Shown one piece after another: positions 11,840-25,755 of a stretch of 64,000 nt of DNA. Made by a program: the position numbers and the translations under genes. Each line of letters starts with the position of its first letter. Position 1 is the first letter of the stretch. The notes beneath the pieces were generated by a model. The model saw only the letters and a program-made list of their open reading frames with translations. It searched no databases and was not told where the DNA came from. Source of the DNA: Paramecium sonneborni (Eukaryota > Ciliophora > Oligohymenophorea > Peniculida > Parameciidae); the NCBI GenBank assembly GCA_905182985.1, contig CAJJDN010000135.1, positions 267,411 to 331,410 on the forward strand, written 5' to 3'.

Positions 11840-13789
11840 ATGAATCCTCCAACACCCGAAAACTATTAACGATTATTAATAACAGTTTAATAGTTGATTT
11901 AATCAAATCCTATAAATTGGAAATTTGTTCATCGTCTTCAATAATTAAAATAATAATTTAGTTTAGAATTAGATATGCCATACCTACTTTCTAAACTTAA
12001 AGATTAACCAATTGATTCTTAAAAACAATCTTTTGTTATAGAAATTATGTAATAAAATTTTATGGTTGATGAAGAACTATTTAAGGATGTATTTAATTAA
12101 TTGTTAAGAATGGATGATTTGCAATACTCAACATAATTAAAAATGTTAGATACATACTTCAAATATTCAGAATTTTTTGATCAAGATAAAGTTTTGCCAA
12201 ATCTACTTTCAAATTTGATTGCCTTTGATGATTTAGAAATATTAGATTTAGTTAATTCATTTTAAGTTCTTACTTATAAAGATTCTTAATTAACTGAATA
12301 GAATTAACAATTACTTGAAAATTTTAAAGATGAATTAAATGATTAAATAGTAAAAATACTTCCTGCTCTAGGATAAAAATAATTTAGATAATTATTAGTT
12401 GTTTTAAGATCTAATGACTATCATAATGAAAAATTAAAGGCAGCTATTTTTTAATATTTTTTTGATAATAAAGACATTTTGGGATAATCCTCATTTGTTG
12501 AATTGTTAAATCTATGCAATCTGAAGTTCTTTTATAATGAAGATATCAAATATTAAATCTTAATTTAACTCAACTTTCTTAAAGTGAAAGGAATAAATGA
12601 ATCAAGATTAATTAATAAATATATTCTGCCATCTGTAATAATTTAATACTTATTTTTAGATATCATTAGCAGAATAAGAAATGATGGGAAATCTAATAAC
12701 TTTGTCAGGTATACAATTAGATAAGGAATATATAGATACACATTTTACAGGCAGCAATTCTTAGAAAAGAGAAAAACTTGAATAGATGAAACTTAAAGAA
12801 AATTAAATTAAATAAATTGTGGATGAATTAATGAAATATATCGATGAATAATTTGCATATTTATTAAAGTAAATAGACTACTTAATATTAGTGTTATGAA
12901 AATAGTTTAAACTTTTGGTTTATAACTTCCAGAATTACTTTAACCATTAGCTGAAGAATTAAAAAAGATTTTATCCAAATAAATTGTTAATTCAGCAGAT
13001 TTACTAGCAATTTTAAATTATTTTGATGATTCTAACATACTCTTTGATTAGCAAGATTCTATAGGAATGAACGAATTTAACAATTTTTTGAAATAAGAAT
13101 ACTTTTCTTATGCAAAAATTAATTATTTACAAAGATAACTTGCTTTTAGAAAAAACTAAGACTTCATGCTTGAGATGTTAAATAAGAGTTATAAAAGTGG
13201 ATGGAATTTAGAATTATGTTCTAGATAAGCATTAATCTTTCAACATTATAACATACCATTATAACAAATGTTTTTAGATAAATTTTAATAAGTTATAGAT
13301 GATTTTATCTTAAAAAGAAGAACTGCTTATGATTAAATTTTGTTTTATAAATATATGGTAATATCTGATTGGAGTAAAAATCTTAAATAGGAACAGAGAA
13401 CTTATTTTGATGAATCATAAAGCACGGCTTAAAGAATGAGAAGAGAGAAAACTAAAAACTTAGATTAATCATCTTTTCTTGAATAAGAAATTAAAAATGA
13501 TCTTTAGTAGTATATGCCAAACTCACTCAAATTGTTATCTAATTAATATGTTAACTCTATGGAAATCGATTTTATTATAACGAATCAAAAAGGAGATAAA
13601 TTATTTGTTTAAATTCATGGCCAGACTCATTTTTATTATAATTCAAATATATAGAATTATAAAACGTTATTAGAAACATTTTATTTAGAAAAAATAGGTT
13701 AATTTAGGTTAATCAATTATTTTGAAACAGATAAATGGAAACAAAATAAATAAAAATCAGTGGAAAAATTAATAAGCTGTCTAATGTGA
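11840..13789 (+). CDS. RAP-domain protein, probably mitochondrial RNA-binding, 633 aa
   Basis: Two introns (12635-12659, 25 nt; 12869-12891, 23 nt). The long N-terminal part is alpha-helical and Leu/Gln-rich, like the helical repeat arrays of organelle RNA-binding proteins. The last ~70 residues fit the RAP domain: VQIHGQTHFYYN, then a helix and the closing strand FRLINYFETDKW. RAP proteins bind and process organellar RNA. Start MNPPTPENYQRLL; a matrix-targeting helix is not obvious. Divergent from the USP gene (163 bp between starts). A second, much shorter RAP protein lies at 30628-31162. Confidence 0.75.
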
Positions 13790-14628
13790 ATAAATATATG
13801 AAATATAAAGTATATTGGGGCGAGAATTTTATATTTATTATCTCGTTATATTAGTAATAAAGTTTTTGCTAATCTTTTTAAAAAGTGACTTTTTCACTAA
13901 TTCTAACCTGTTCTAGATAAGATTTTTTTTGTTTAATAAATACTTCTACAATTAATGAATTTCTAAATAAACGTATAAATTGATAAGAAAATAATAGATA
14001 TTTCGAATAATAATTTAATAACTAATTTAGCTATTCTAGATAATTTATCTATGTTCTTTACCCTATTAAATTTATCAAATTCTGATATTCTATTAAACTC
14101 AACTCTCCTTCAATCTTTTAAAGAAAGAAACATTTTTCATACTCTCTATTCATCAATTTAAGTAGATTTGATAACAGTTTTTCTAAAATTTCTTGACAAC
14201 CACCATATTTATCAGAATTATTATTTTATCATTTATTTCTCTTTTATTTTTAAAATTATCTAAAAATTTGAATTGTAATATTATTGATTAAAGAAGTTTC
14301 ACCCAACCATTCTGAAGGATTTAATTACCCTTCTATTAATTTTTGATCATCGTTTTGAATTTAGATTAAGAAATTAACTTTATTAATCTTAAATCTCATT
14401 TTCAGGTACTATATCATTCTCTAATTGACATATGCTGGAATTATCTTAAGTAGTTATAAAATTATCTTTTAACTTCTTAATCTATTTAATTATTGATAGA
14501 TTTTGAACTATTTAACTTTTATTTTTAAGCTATATAGAAATCAATTAATTTCGTAAATTTGATAGAGAATGAAATTTCAAAAATTAATATGATCTCTCTC
14601 TTTTGGCTATTGTAAACTTATATCTCAT
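13713..14628 (-). pseudogene. Hypothetical gene interrupted by an in-frame TGA
   Basis: Exon 1 runs from ATG 14628 (MRYKFTIAKRERSY), then a 22-nt intron (14388-14409). The downstream frame stays protein-like (GQLNPSEWLGETSLINN) up to a TGA at 14229-14231, yet continues in the same frame with equally protein-like sequence (KYGGCQEILEKLLSNLLKL...). No intron that I can see removes the TGA. Beyond it the frame is open to 13713, which would run antisense into the last 77 nt of the RAP gene; the true end may be earlier. Either a pseudogene, a base error (TGA for TAA), or two genes. No family recognised. Confidence 0.45.
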
Positions 14629-14732
14629 TATAACCTCTTTATCAGATACATAACATTACACTCTCAAAAGGAAAATCAAAATGAGAGTAAGGCTCAGAGT
14701 TTATTATCGATTTATTCTCTAGATTTGTTTAT

Positions 14733-14870
14733 TCAAAGTAGTTTAATTTATGATTTCCACTGTTAATTCTTGAAGCTATATTGAATGAAATATTAAGCTT
14801 AAAATTTCAGGTGTTTTTGAAGCTGTTTTATATTTTTTAAGAGAGCTCTACTAGAATTAGCACATGTCAT
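14733..14870 (-). CDS. Possible 45-aa protein
   Basis: Short frame MTCANSSRALLKNIKQL... ending at TGA 14733-14735. It has a Leu/Lys amphipathic character loosely like LYR-type mitochondrial assembly factors, but lacks the LYR triplet. It overlaps the start of the opposite-strand frame at 14864 by 7 nt, so at most one of the two starts is likely right. Weak call. Confidence 0.22.
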
Positions 14871-15217
14871 TTTTTCTAATATCTATAATTAAAACACAAG
14901 AGCTAATTTAAAACAAATAACAAAAGATTCTATATTCCATTTAATCAAGGGTTTTTAAAACCGAAGACAAACAATATCAAATTAATTCAAAAGAAAGATT
15001 TAGATTAATTATAAAAATTAATGAATCTCATTTAAATTGCTGGATACAACTTTTTTTGTTCTAAAATACCAGGATTTTTAAAGAGAGAAGAACAACAAAA
15101 GTTGACGATAATTCAAAAGAAAAGAAAACATAAACTATAATAATTTATATGAAAAATAAATTAACTAATAAAAACCTCAAAAAATAAAAGGTAGAATTGT
15201 TTTTTTTATTTAAATGA
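14864..15217 (+). CDS. Hypothetical protein, 117 aa
   Basis: Uninterrupted frame with ATG and TGA: MSFFLISIIKTQEL... The middle is charged and Gln-rich (NKQQKILYSIQSRVFKTEDK) with a basic region (KERRTTKVDDNSKEKK). Another open frame of similar length on the same strand (ending 15152) competes with it, so the exact frame is uncertain. No family recognised. A head-to-tail neighbour starts at 15272. Confidence 0.4.
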
Positions 15218-15271
15218 TGTCATTCATCCAGCTCCACTATTTCTTGATGGCAACTTCGAATATTTGCACTA

Positions 15272-15900
15272 ATGCCTCTAAATAATGATAGCATTGAAAA
15301 TAAGGTTGTGATTATGAAAGCAGATTAAAATTAATAAGTTTATTTAATTTGACATTAGCAGAAAAAAAAATTTAGTCGAAATTTATGTAATTCAAATTCC
15401 AATAATGTGAATCATCTTTAAAGGGCTGAAAGCTTAATAAAGACCAAAAATGAATCAAAATTATAAGAATTATGTAGAATCTTAAAAAATTAGCTTATAC
15501 TCTTGAATTGCAAGATAAATTATTCTCATTTAAATAAAAAATCAAAGTAAAACTTTTGGTTGCTCATGTTGGTAATCATAAAGATGAAATTATTAAAAGA
15601 AATCTATTAACTATAAAAATTAATTGATGTTATTGTATCTAGAGGATATCGGTTATCAATCATTAGATTAGCCATTCCCCAAATACATAATCAAAATTAT
15701 AAAAAATAAGAATGGAAAAAGTAATTTGCTTTGAAATGAAAAAATAATAGATTTCTATGACTTTACCTTAGATAGACGATTATGTTAATTTATCATAAAC
15801 ATCTTATTTTCTTTATGTAGGGATGCTTCTATTATAATATTAGGAATTTTTACAATAAAATAATGTTAAAATTGAAAGATTTGAAAATTAAAATTTATGA
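15272..15900 (+). CDS. Hypothetical coiled-coil protein, 175 aa
   Basis: Four short introns are required: 15338-15358 (21 nt, carrying an in-frame TGA), 15474-15493 (20 nt), 15572-15599 (28 nt) and 15635-15666 (32 nt). After splicing, 528 nt remain with a continuous frame from MPLNNDSIENKV to RFENQNL. The centre is helical (QELSYTLELQDKLFSFKQK) and the C-terminus has a Leu/Tyr-rich segment (SYFLYVGMLLLQYQEFL). No domain recognised. Four introns in 0.6 kb is dense even for this window. Confidence 0.6.
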
Positions 15901-16128
15901 TATTCTTAAATTATTCTTAATTTGTCTTAATACAACTTGAAATCTTAGGTAAATTATATTTATAAAGGAAACTCATTTATAGAGAGTTTAAAAAAAAGAG
16001 TAGGAATAATAACATTGAATTAATTAAAGCATGTAATTTTAATTATCTAAATTACTGGTTTTATAAAATTTAACAAACATAAATAAAAATACAAGATTCT
16101 TTATTATACGGAAAAGATAGGGCAAAAA

Positions 16129-17292
16129 TCATTATAAACTCAAAAATGATGGGTCTTGGCACCTTTTACAGTTTGAACAAGGTACCATTTATTTATTAAT
16201 TTGGGATTATAACAAAAGTGTATTATTACAAGAATCTTCTTGGGTTTTTCTAATATTAGATTTCTTGAAACTAAGCTGATTATCCAATCCCATAATCATT
16301 TATTGATTGATACTTTTTTTGTTTTTAATTTCTCTCAATTCTCTTTCTTACTATTTTAATATATCTTATTGATCTCTCTCTCTTTACAATCGTTGATTAA
16401 GCAGTTTTTCTTAAAAATCTCTTTCCTTTTTTTTTTAAACTTATTCACACAAATTTTATATTAATTATCTCTATGTATTAATTTTTTCTAGTTTTTCTTG
16501 TTATAAAAAATGATCATAATCTCTTAAAGCTTTAATTCTATCTTAAAAATCTTTTTCCTAATCTTCTTTTTTCTTATTTATCTTTTTTAATCTTTCTCTC
16601 TCAAAATGAGTCCAATTATTATTGACATATTGTTATTAATAATTTCTTCTTTGTTAAACCTCTTTTTCTCCTTAAGATTAATGCCTCCAATAAGGATCAT
16701 CAATGATTTCATTGTTTTAATGATAATTTTGCAAAGTCTATCTTTTTTTCTCTTCTATCTATTCCTTCAATTCTTATCCGAGGTTCTATAATTTTTATAA
16801 TTTTTGCATTTTTTCATATTACTCTATTTCTTAGTTTTTAAGTATAACTTCCCTTTGAAATTCTATTTCTTAAGCTTTCTGTTTTTATTGCATTTCTTAT
16901 TTCTTTAAATAGTATTAACTTGATAATTATAAATTATGCTATTCTATCTATTTCTTTTGGATTATTTATTATTGTTCAAATTTAGATTTTGACTACTCTT
17001 CCTTCAGATTGATTTCCAATTATTTTTTAGTTAGGTTCTAAAAGTTTATAAAATATAAGACCTTTTCTAATTCACTTTCTTGTCTTTTTAAGAATTCCCG
17101 TTACTCATATAATTTCCTATTATAACAAGGGCTACATAATAAGGATTATGTATTTTCTAATCGTTATTAAGACTAACTGATTTGAATCTGATATTTTGAT
17201 TGACTCATTTAAGATCTAGCACTGTTGGATCTTTTTGGATTCATGTTTTTGATTTATTCATACTTTTCTCTCATCTATTTGATATTTTACAT
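16129..17292 (-). CDS. Coiled-coil protein with C-terminal Cys motif, 387 aa
   Basis: Intron-free frame from ATG 17292 (MQNIKQMREKYEQ) to TGA at 16129. Nearly the whole protein is Glu/Lys/Gln/Arg-rich heptad-like helix, as in trichohyalin/trichoplein-type cytoskeletal proteins. An early CSPCYNRK and a C-terminal CSNCKRC could bind metal. Such long charged coils are typical of ciliary and basal-body components in ciliates, but that role is inference. Starts 45 bp downstream of the stop of the next same-strand gene. Confidence 0.75.
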
Positions 17293-17337
17293 TTGATCGA
17301 TAAAAATTAAAAATAAAGTAATTTTATTTTATTGCTA

Positions 17338-17833
17338 TCATATTTTCTTTTTGAGAAGTCTTTTTAAATTCAGCCTTAGATATTTGAGTTAATCTAAAAA
17401 ATTATCATTCAACGGTTGCAATTAGAGAGGGGTTTTAGGACATTTCTAATATTCATAAAAAAATATAATTATATACAGGATTGTCTTTGAGATCCTGATC
17501 AACTTCTTCATTGACTTCTTTGAGCATTAGCTCTAAAACAGTAAGTTATGAATGAGACTTTTTGGTGTTTGATTGGTGTTTTAGTTTTTCTACCAAATAG
17601 TCATTGTTTGTTGGAATTTTGGTAATACTACGCATTCTAGCAATTTTGGGATTTGTGTATATGTTTTGTAAATTTGGACAATAGTAGCCAATTGTCGGAT
17701 TTGGAGAGATAATAGGTAAAATAATTCTCTTGTGATTGATTTTTGGTCTGGTGCAAGGTTTTATTTGAGGCTGATGCACACTCCAAATAGATGGCTGCGA
17801 TTAATTTCTGATTTAAAGTTTATTTATATTCAT
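17338..17833 (-). CDS. Hypothetical basic protein, 154 aa
   Basis: One 31-nt intron (17446-17476). Start MNINKLQIRNQSQPSIW; the first half is Pro/Asn/Ile-rich and basic, with IGYYCPNLQNIYTNPKIARMR. The second half has an acidic patch (EVNEEVDQDLKDN) and a basic Leu-rich end (LRLNLKRLLKKKI). No domain recognised. 94 bp separate its start from the divergent CDPK gene at 17928. Confidence 0.65.
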
Positions 17834-17927
17834 AATTATAATTTTGTACTTTTTTTATGTATTTTAGTATTTTGATAGATGGTACAAAAAATAACAGTTA
17901 ATATAGTACAAAAATGTTACTGTGGAA

Positions 17928-19703
<1,776 letters not shown>

Positions 19704-19708
19704 TATTT

Positions 19709-21194
19709 TCAAGAATCATGAATAATCTCTATATCTGCTGCTTCTGCCATACTTTCAATAGACGATTCATCTAGTCCTCTTTTCATTCGAAATCTACCAT
19801 TCTCTCCCCATTGTTTACCCCAACTATTCTGTAATAACCAATATTTAATGCCATTCTCTTCTCCCCATCCGTAACACAATACTGAATGATCGACTTTTTC
19901 CTTTTATATTAATTTTATCAATCATACCCATTCAGGTTTTGCTAATCCATTTATAATCCAATCTGGAGTTGTCGAATGAAATACTCCACCAACATAAAAC
20001 ATAAAATCAAAAGAGGGCTCAAAATTCAAAACGACTGGACCATTTTTATAAATCTCTTCCATTATATTCAGCTCATTTGATTTACCATAAGCTCCTCCTA
20101 TAAATCTATTATTAACAACTCTGAATCTTTTCTTTTTCTCAGCTATTTTACATTCTCCTACCTAACCTTTATAAGGGTATTCTTTCTCTTCGAAAATAAA
20201 TCCATCTTATTCTGTCAAATACTTCTCAACCAAAAATGGATAACCACCATCACAACCCTAATTATAATAATTGCAATCAATTGATTATTAAGGTGATAAA
20301 TCAGCTTTCAAACCCTTTATCTTCAATCTGGCTGAAAGCATAGTCATCGTTGAGATTGTATAACACGAACCACATCCCTTTTATTCATAAATCTTCTTTC
20401 CTAAGTACTTCTCCCAAGAGAATTCTTTTGGTAAATGACTTAAATCATATTCCAATATCTATTTTCTTTTTTTCTATTTTTCTAATAAAATTGTCGATGA
20501 ATGCTTTTTTCTACCAGCATACTTATTTAACTGATTTGTTGTCAACCCAATTATTTCACCATAAGCCTTTGCTTTCCATTATAAATTTGCTCGATTTATC
20601 TACTCAACAAAATTTAATGCATCAATTCTAGACCAAACCTTATTTATCCCTGAATTCTAGTACTAAAAGAATTAAGGCTAAACCACATGTCCATTATTTG
20701 CACCCTCAGACACTTTATGAGTCTTTTCTACTTTATATGCTTTGTAACATCCTCTTTCATTTGTTTCTGTATTCTAATACCACCCAATTAAAGTTTCTCC
20801 ACAATATGAATATGCTCCAGAATAGTTTGTCTTGTATTTCGAAAAAGCAAAGCATTTATAATGTAAAAAATCTACTTCAAAACCTTCATCATACACCATA
20901 GTCCATTTCCCTTGCATTCTCTTTTTTTATACAACATTGTTTTTCGCAGTCAGTATTACTTCGTATGAAAAAGCTTTTTTAAATGTATTCTATCCTGCAA
21001 TTTATGATGTTCGTTCATTATCTGGTACATTATGCCCACAAGTCAATGGTCCACTGCCTAGGTAAATCATTCAATTTACCTTTAATTTAAGGTTCTGTAA
21101 ACTCTAATTGCCATTTCCCTACAATCTGATGACGCACACAATGTACTGGCAAATCTGCACGAGCACTCAGAACTAATAAAAATAAGAATAACAT
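19709..21194 (-). CDS. Cathepsin C-like (dipeptidyl-peptidase I) cysteine protease, 478 aa
   Basis: Two introns (21058-21079, 22 nt; 19901-19927, 27 nt with in-frame TGA). A signal peptide is clear ([13 protein letters not shown]). The mature start [15 protein letters not shown] and [11 protein letters not shown] match the exclusion domain of cathepsin C, which restricts papain-type activity to removal of N-terminal dipeptides. The papain domain has the catalytic Cys in [10 protein letters not shown], His in [11 protein letters not shown] and Asn in [12 protein letters not shown]. Expected in lysosomes/food vacuoles or secreted. Ends 5 bp from the CDPK stop and lies 25 bp downstream of the PDE gene's stop on the same strand. 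Confidence 0.93.
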
Positions 21195-21219
21195 AATTAA
21201 TTCGTTTTTTTAATCGATT

Positions 21220-23592
21220 TCAAATACATAATTATAATGGTTAATTCAAAAATTTCTTTAAATTTTCCAGTCCTGGTCCTTCTATTTAAGTCTCTCTCAT
21301 AAATTGAACATCATCAGTTTGCTACTACCAATACTTCAAATTCTCATGAATCTGTTACAAACAAACTTCTTCCACTTTTACGCTATGCAGACTTAGACTA
21401 TCATGTACTTCTGCAATAAAGTAACGAATGCATTAAACATTGGTAAAACTATGGCTTTTAGAAACCCCTCTTAAGATTTGGTTACACATTAGTTTCTGTC
21501 GCACATTGGTGAAACAGGTACTTTCAAATAGGATTCCAAATCTCCTTGTAAGAAGAATTCCTCAATAATTCTTCTACTCCAAAGTTTGTGCATTTTTAAT
21601 TGCTTTGCTCCATGACCAACATCTTTATAGATAATCAATTAATACCTGCACATTTGATACAAATAGACATTAACAAGTTTTTATCCAGATCTTATGATTC
21701 TGTCAATTCTAAATAATTTTAGAATTTGTTCATCAATTAAAAATGTTTTGTTAGATCGGTGTCCAAAATTAGATTCAAACAATATTTTCTAAATCCTTTC
21801 TATTCGATATATGCCAAATTCTAAATTAAATTAAATTGATCTTAAGAGAGTATTTAAAACAATAAAAAAGAATGATAATTTTCAAGCACACTTTAATCAT
21901 TATCTAAATATAATCATTAATTATTACATAATAATGCTAATTTGCATTTATTACTCGTCAAGAATCCATTATTTAATCCAGGATGCCCAATATCATGTGC
22001 TAGGGATGATAATATTAAACAGGCTTATTCAAAATCATCTAGTAGTTCATTCAAACCATTCTCCAAGAAAAAACCAGTTGAATTCGTTACATCAAGGGCA
22101 TGCATCGAATTATGGTATAAATTATTATGGTATAACATATCAATTTTTACAGCAAATTCTCCAATCATTTCAGGTTTTGTGATTTTTAAAGTTTAGGCTA
22201 TTTTAAATTTCTTAAAATAGTTTATTGTATTTTCGAAAAATATCCTAGTTTAAATATTGTCTTAAGATTTGTTTCTGTAAAATTAAAGAAAATCTACATT
22301 AAAGTCAATTCTCTCCAGTTCATCCTCTTAAACATGATCTTGATTATCTTAAATATATTCAAATGATGGCTACTTCTGTGTGAAATGAGATAATAAAAAT
22401 CTATGAAATAATTTAGGTAAAGTACTATTTAGCATCTACACTGAATCCTTCATGCTCATTTATTAATTAATTACTCCTCAAAAATTTTGGTAACCATATA
22501 GATTCTTTTTTTCCAGAAAGCAAATTCAAAAGATCATCAATATCTTCAGTTGTAATTTTGACTTCCTCAAGATTTTTCTCAGAAAATGATGCACTGTTAG
22601 AGTTTTCGTTGTTTCTATTATTTTAATCAGTTGCACTTGTCATAATTCTCTAAGATTTTCTTCTAAATTTTGGAGGATTATTATTGCTTTCTTCATTTTA
22701 GAAATGATTATAAGATAAATCCTATTATATAGAACTTTATTCGTCTTGAATATTATTTTCAGGTAATTATCTAAGTGAAAAGGCATTCTAATGTATTTCA
22801 GATAATTTTTTTTTAGGTTAACAAATTCCTTTTTGAACTGTATTATTTTTGATTAAAAGTTATTAATATTTAATTAATCTCAATTTCTTTAACAAATCAT
22901 TAGCTCTAGAAGATAATTAATGTTAAACTTCACTTTCTTAATTATCTTAGAATTTATTTATCTATTCATTATAGTAATCTCTCATTAAATCTAATTCTCT
23001 AGCAAAATCCTCCATTTTGTTATTATATTCTAAATTTGTAAAATGTGTTCTCCAAATAGTTCCTTCAATAGCAATTAAAGCGATAGCAAAATACTTGATA
23101 ATTTGAAAGACTTAATTTTGTAAATACAACTGTGTAATGAAGGATACAAGTGAAATTGAATAGGCGATTTTTCGAATTTGAGGAAGTTAAAATCGAGTAG
23201 AAATAAGTATCAGGAAAGCAATTGTAATTAGGTAATTTTAACAATGCTAATTGCTTAACAAATATTGTTATTCACAAATACCTTTGCTTTTGATATACAA
23301 AAATAAGATTGGTGATTATTTGAATGCTTATCCCAAAATAAACTTAAAATTTAACATAATCTTTTCTTCTTCTTTAATGATTATTTCTTAAGTTGTTTGC
23401 TAATATAAAGACTAGAATAAATCTGATAGTCAAATGATGCTGTTAATTTTCTTGAAATTCAATCAATGGCCAAATGGCTAATATGAGAAGAAGGAGTAAG
23501 ATATCTGTAAGTTTGGTTTGGTTAATATTGGATTCTTTGGTAAAGACTAAAGAAAACTTATGTTTGATTTGATCATGAACTTCAGAACTCAT
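21220..23592 (-). CDS. Membrane 3',5'-cyclic-nucleotide phosphodiesterase, 745 aa
   Basis: Five introns: 23254-23281, 22441-22474 (34 nt, least certain), 21904-21927, 21623-21645, 21383-21408. Spliced 2238 nt. Roughly the first 190 residues hold several hydrophobic spans (LLLLLILAIWPLIEF, FILVFILANN, ITIAFLILISTRF, IIKYFAIALIAIEG). A Gln/Asn-rich linker follows, then a class I PDE catalytic domain: YHNNLYHNSMHALDV, the HD metal motif AHDIGHPGLNN, and SPMCDRN near the end. The enzyme hydrolyses cAMP and/or cGMP; the membrane anchor suggests local control, as for ciliary or plasma-membrane PDEs of other alveolates. Substrate choice cannot be read from sequence here. Start is 42 bp below the kinase stop. 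Confidence 0.9.
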
Positions 23593-23633
23593 ATAAAATT
23601 AAAGATAAAAATTATTTTTAATAATGCATATTC

Positions 23634-25658
23634 TCAATACATCTTTTCTAGATACATTAATCCCTCTTTGATACATATAATTATCCACTCTATGTTTGGT
23701 CTATTATGTGGATCATGGTGAAGACATTTGATAGCAAGATTGCGGAGGCATTTCATTAGATGTTTTGGTCCAAAAGTTTTAACAAAGTCAATATTAGATC
23801 TTATTTGATATGTTTTGTTTTTATATCTTTCTTATAAATTTGAGAGATTACTTTTTTTAAAATCCTATTATAATATAAAATTGTTACAATGGGATATTGT
23901 TCGAATAAGAATTCATACATCAATATACCAAAAGAGAATATGTCAGATTTATGATCAATTTTAGATTAATTAGTTTTTAAATTGTTTTAATCTTCAGGTA
24001 AAGACTCAGGAGCAGCAAAAGGGAGTGTTCTTCCATCACCTCCTTATATTAAAATTTAATCTTTTTTTTTATACATAGCTTCTCCAAAATCTGTCATTTT
24101 TGCATTATAATGTTTAGAAATCTAATAAAGTAAAAATTGAAATAAGTACCAATATATTGCCAGGCTTAAGATCATTGTGTATCACTCCATAAGAGGATAA
24201 ATATCTTAAAGCATGAGCTATTTAAAAAAGTATATATAGTCGAGTATTTAAACTCTAAGTTGTCTAGAATTTTGATCTAAAATGATCTAAGGATGTATGC
24301 TGATAGAATTCCATAAATAAATGTTCATTAAATAAGGGCATATCATTCTAGTCAGTTGTGTCTGCTTTGTAAAATTAAGCTATATATGGACAATAACCAT
24401 TAAAAATTTATTTTTAATTTTCATACAAAGGCTATGATAAAATTTCTCTAGAAATGAAATTTAAATTTACAATATTTTTTTTTCTGAAATTATTCTACTT
24501 TATTGTTTTTTGTCTCCCTACATTGGTTTCTCCTTTTTGATCACTATTGTTCTCTTTATAAATGCCTATATATCTTTTTAGTCAGAATTGTTGGTAGCTT
24601 GAATTTATTTAATTTATCCTTATTATTCCTCAATCTCAAGCTTTGTTGATTATCCCTGTTAATTTTGGCCTTAACTTTATACAAGAGAGAATGCCAATTG
24701 ACTCTTTTTGACTATTGAAAATCCACCCTCTCCTATTAACTCAGATCCTTCAAGACTATCAACCTACTCAGGATTAGAAAATGTTATAGTGTTCATGATC
24801 TTAATTGATGGATTTAGCTGTTTTGGATAAGCAAAATGTTATTAGAACTATTTACTCTCCTCTTCACTTATTTATGTTGTGCATTTACTAAAATAAATAA
24901 ATTGTTACTTCTAAATTATTTCATTCATTCTCTACAAATATATATCAAATTATGGATGAATTTTCCTATATTGATTTTACAATTTCTATTCTAAAAATGG
25001 GAAGACCTTGTAAGACAATTTATTAATTAAATGCATTAATCGATAGATATGATACCCTATTGCATAATGAGATGTAAAATGTAGCACCTTTAAAAGACTT
25101 GATAATGATGGTGTATTTTAGTTTTCCATCTATTCTGGATTTACACATATTATATCTGTCCAATATTCTTAAATCATTATAGAATTTAATTTTAATTGAA
25201 TTTAACCTGTCTCATTTTCAATGCAAAAACAGCCGAATCTTAATGTGTTGTTAATCCTGCAGAAGTATCTTGCCAGTAATCGCTATAAGTACTTAATAAA
25301 AATAAGATAGAATTTTTTTACTTTTTCTTTTACTTGAATCAATTAACCATCAGGCTTTGCTATGTATGATTTACAGTCTATACGCTTTCTTAAGAAATTA
25401 ATTGTTATCGTGCATAATGCTAAGAATTTATTTGAAAACCTAAGAAAAATTATTATTTTTAACTCACTATTCAAGAGTAATTGTAATTTGCCATTGCTTA
25501 TTCTCCTCATTTTAAGTGATATCATAATGCTTAAAATTCAATTCTTCAAAATGTTTTTCAATTTGAGGTTTATTCCAAGCAAATTTATCAAAATCGCTTT
25601 ACTCTACATCATTCAAATCAAGAAATTTAAACTCAACTTCCATATCTTCATTGCTCAT
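23634..25658 (-). CDS. Protein kinase with novel N-terminal region (tandem paralogue A), 630 aa
   Basis: Five introns: 25440-25467, 25292-25321, 24448-24470, 24122-24149, 23865-23887; spliced 1893 nt. The kinase half has LIGEGGFSIVKK, VIKKEK with the presumed catalytic Lys, GVIHNDLKPGNIL (HRD replaced by HND, Asp kept), TDFGEA, FAAPES and DIFSFGILMYEFLF. The N-terminal half (about residues 1-300) lacks a domain I know, but its elements ITINFL, PDG and NNTLRFG are matched in the neighbour at 25756-27697. The PDG-proximal intron falls at an equivalent place in both. The C-termini also match (RPNIEWIII / RPNIDKIIL). Likely a tandem duplication; class not assignable, perhaps ciliate-specific. Confidence 0.85.
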
Positions 25659-25755
25659 AAATATATTAATATAAAAATAAATAATAATTTTTGTTTCTTC
25701 AAAAAGGCAATATTTTTAAATAAAACACAAGAAAATGATTTAAAAAATAGAACAT

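Noticed and set aside
16606..16791. Hydrophobic 61-codon plus-strand frame
   Set aside because: Exact antisense of the charged coiled-coil gene 16129-17292; charged helices give Leu/Ser/Phe-rich shadows on the other strand.
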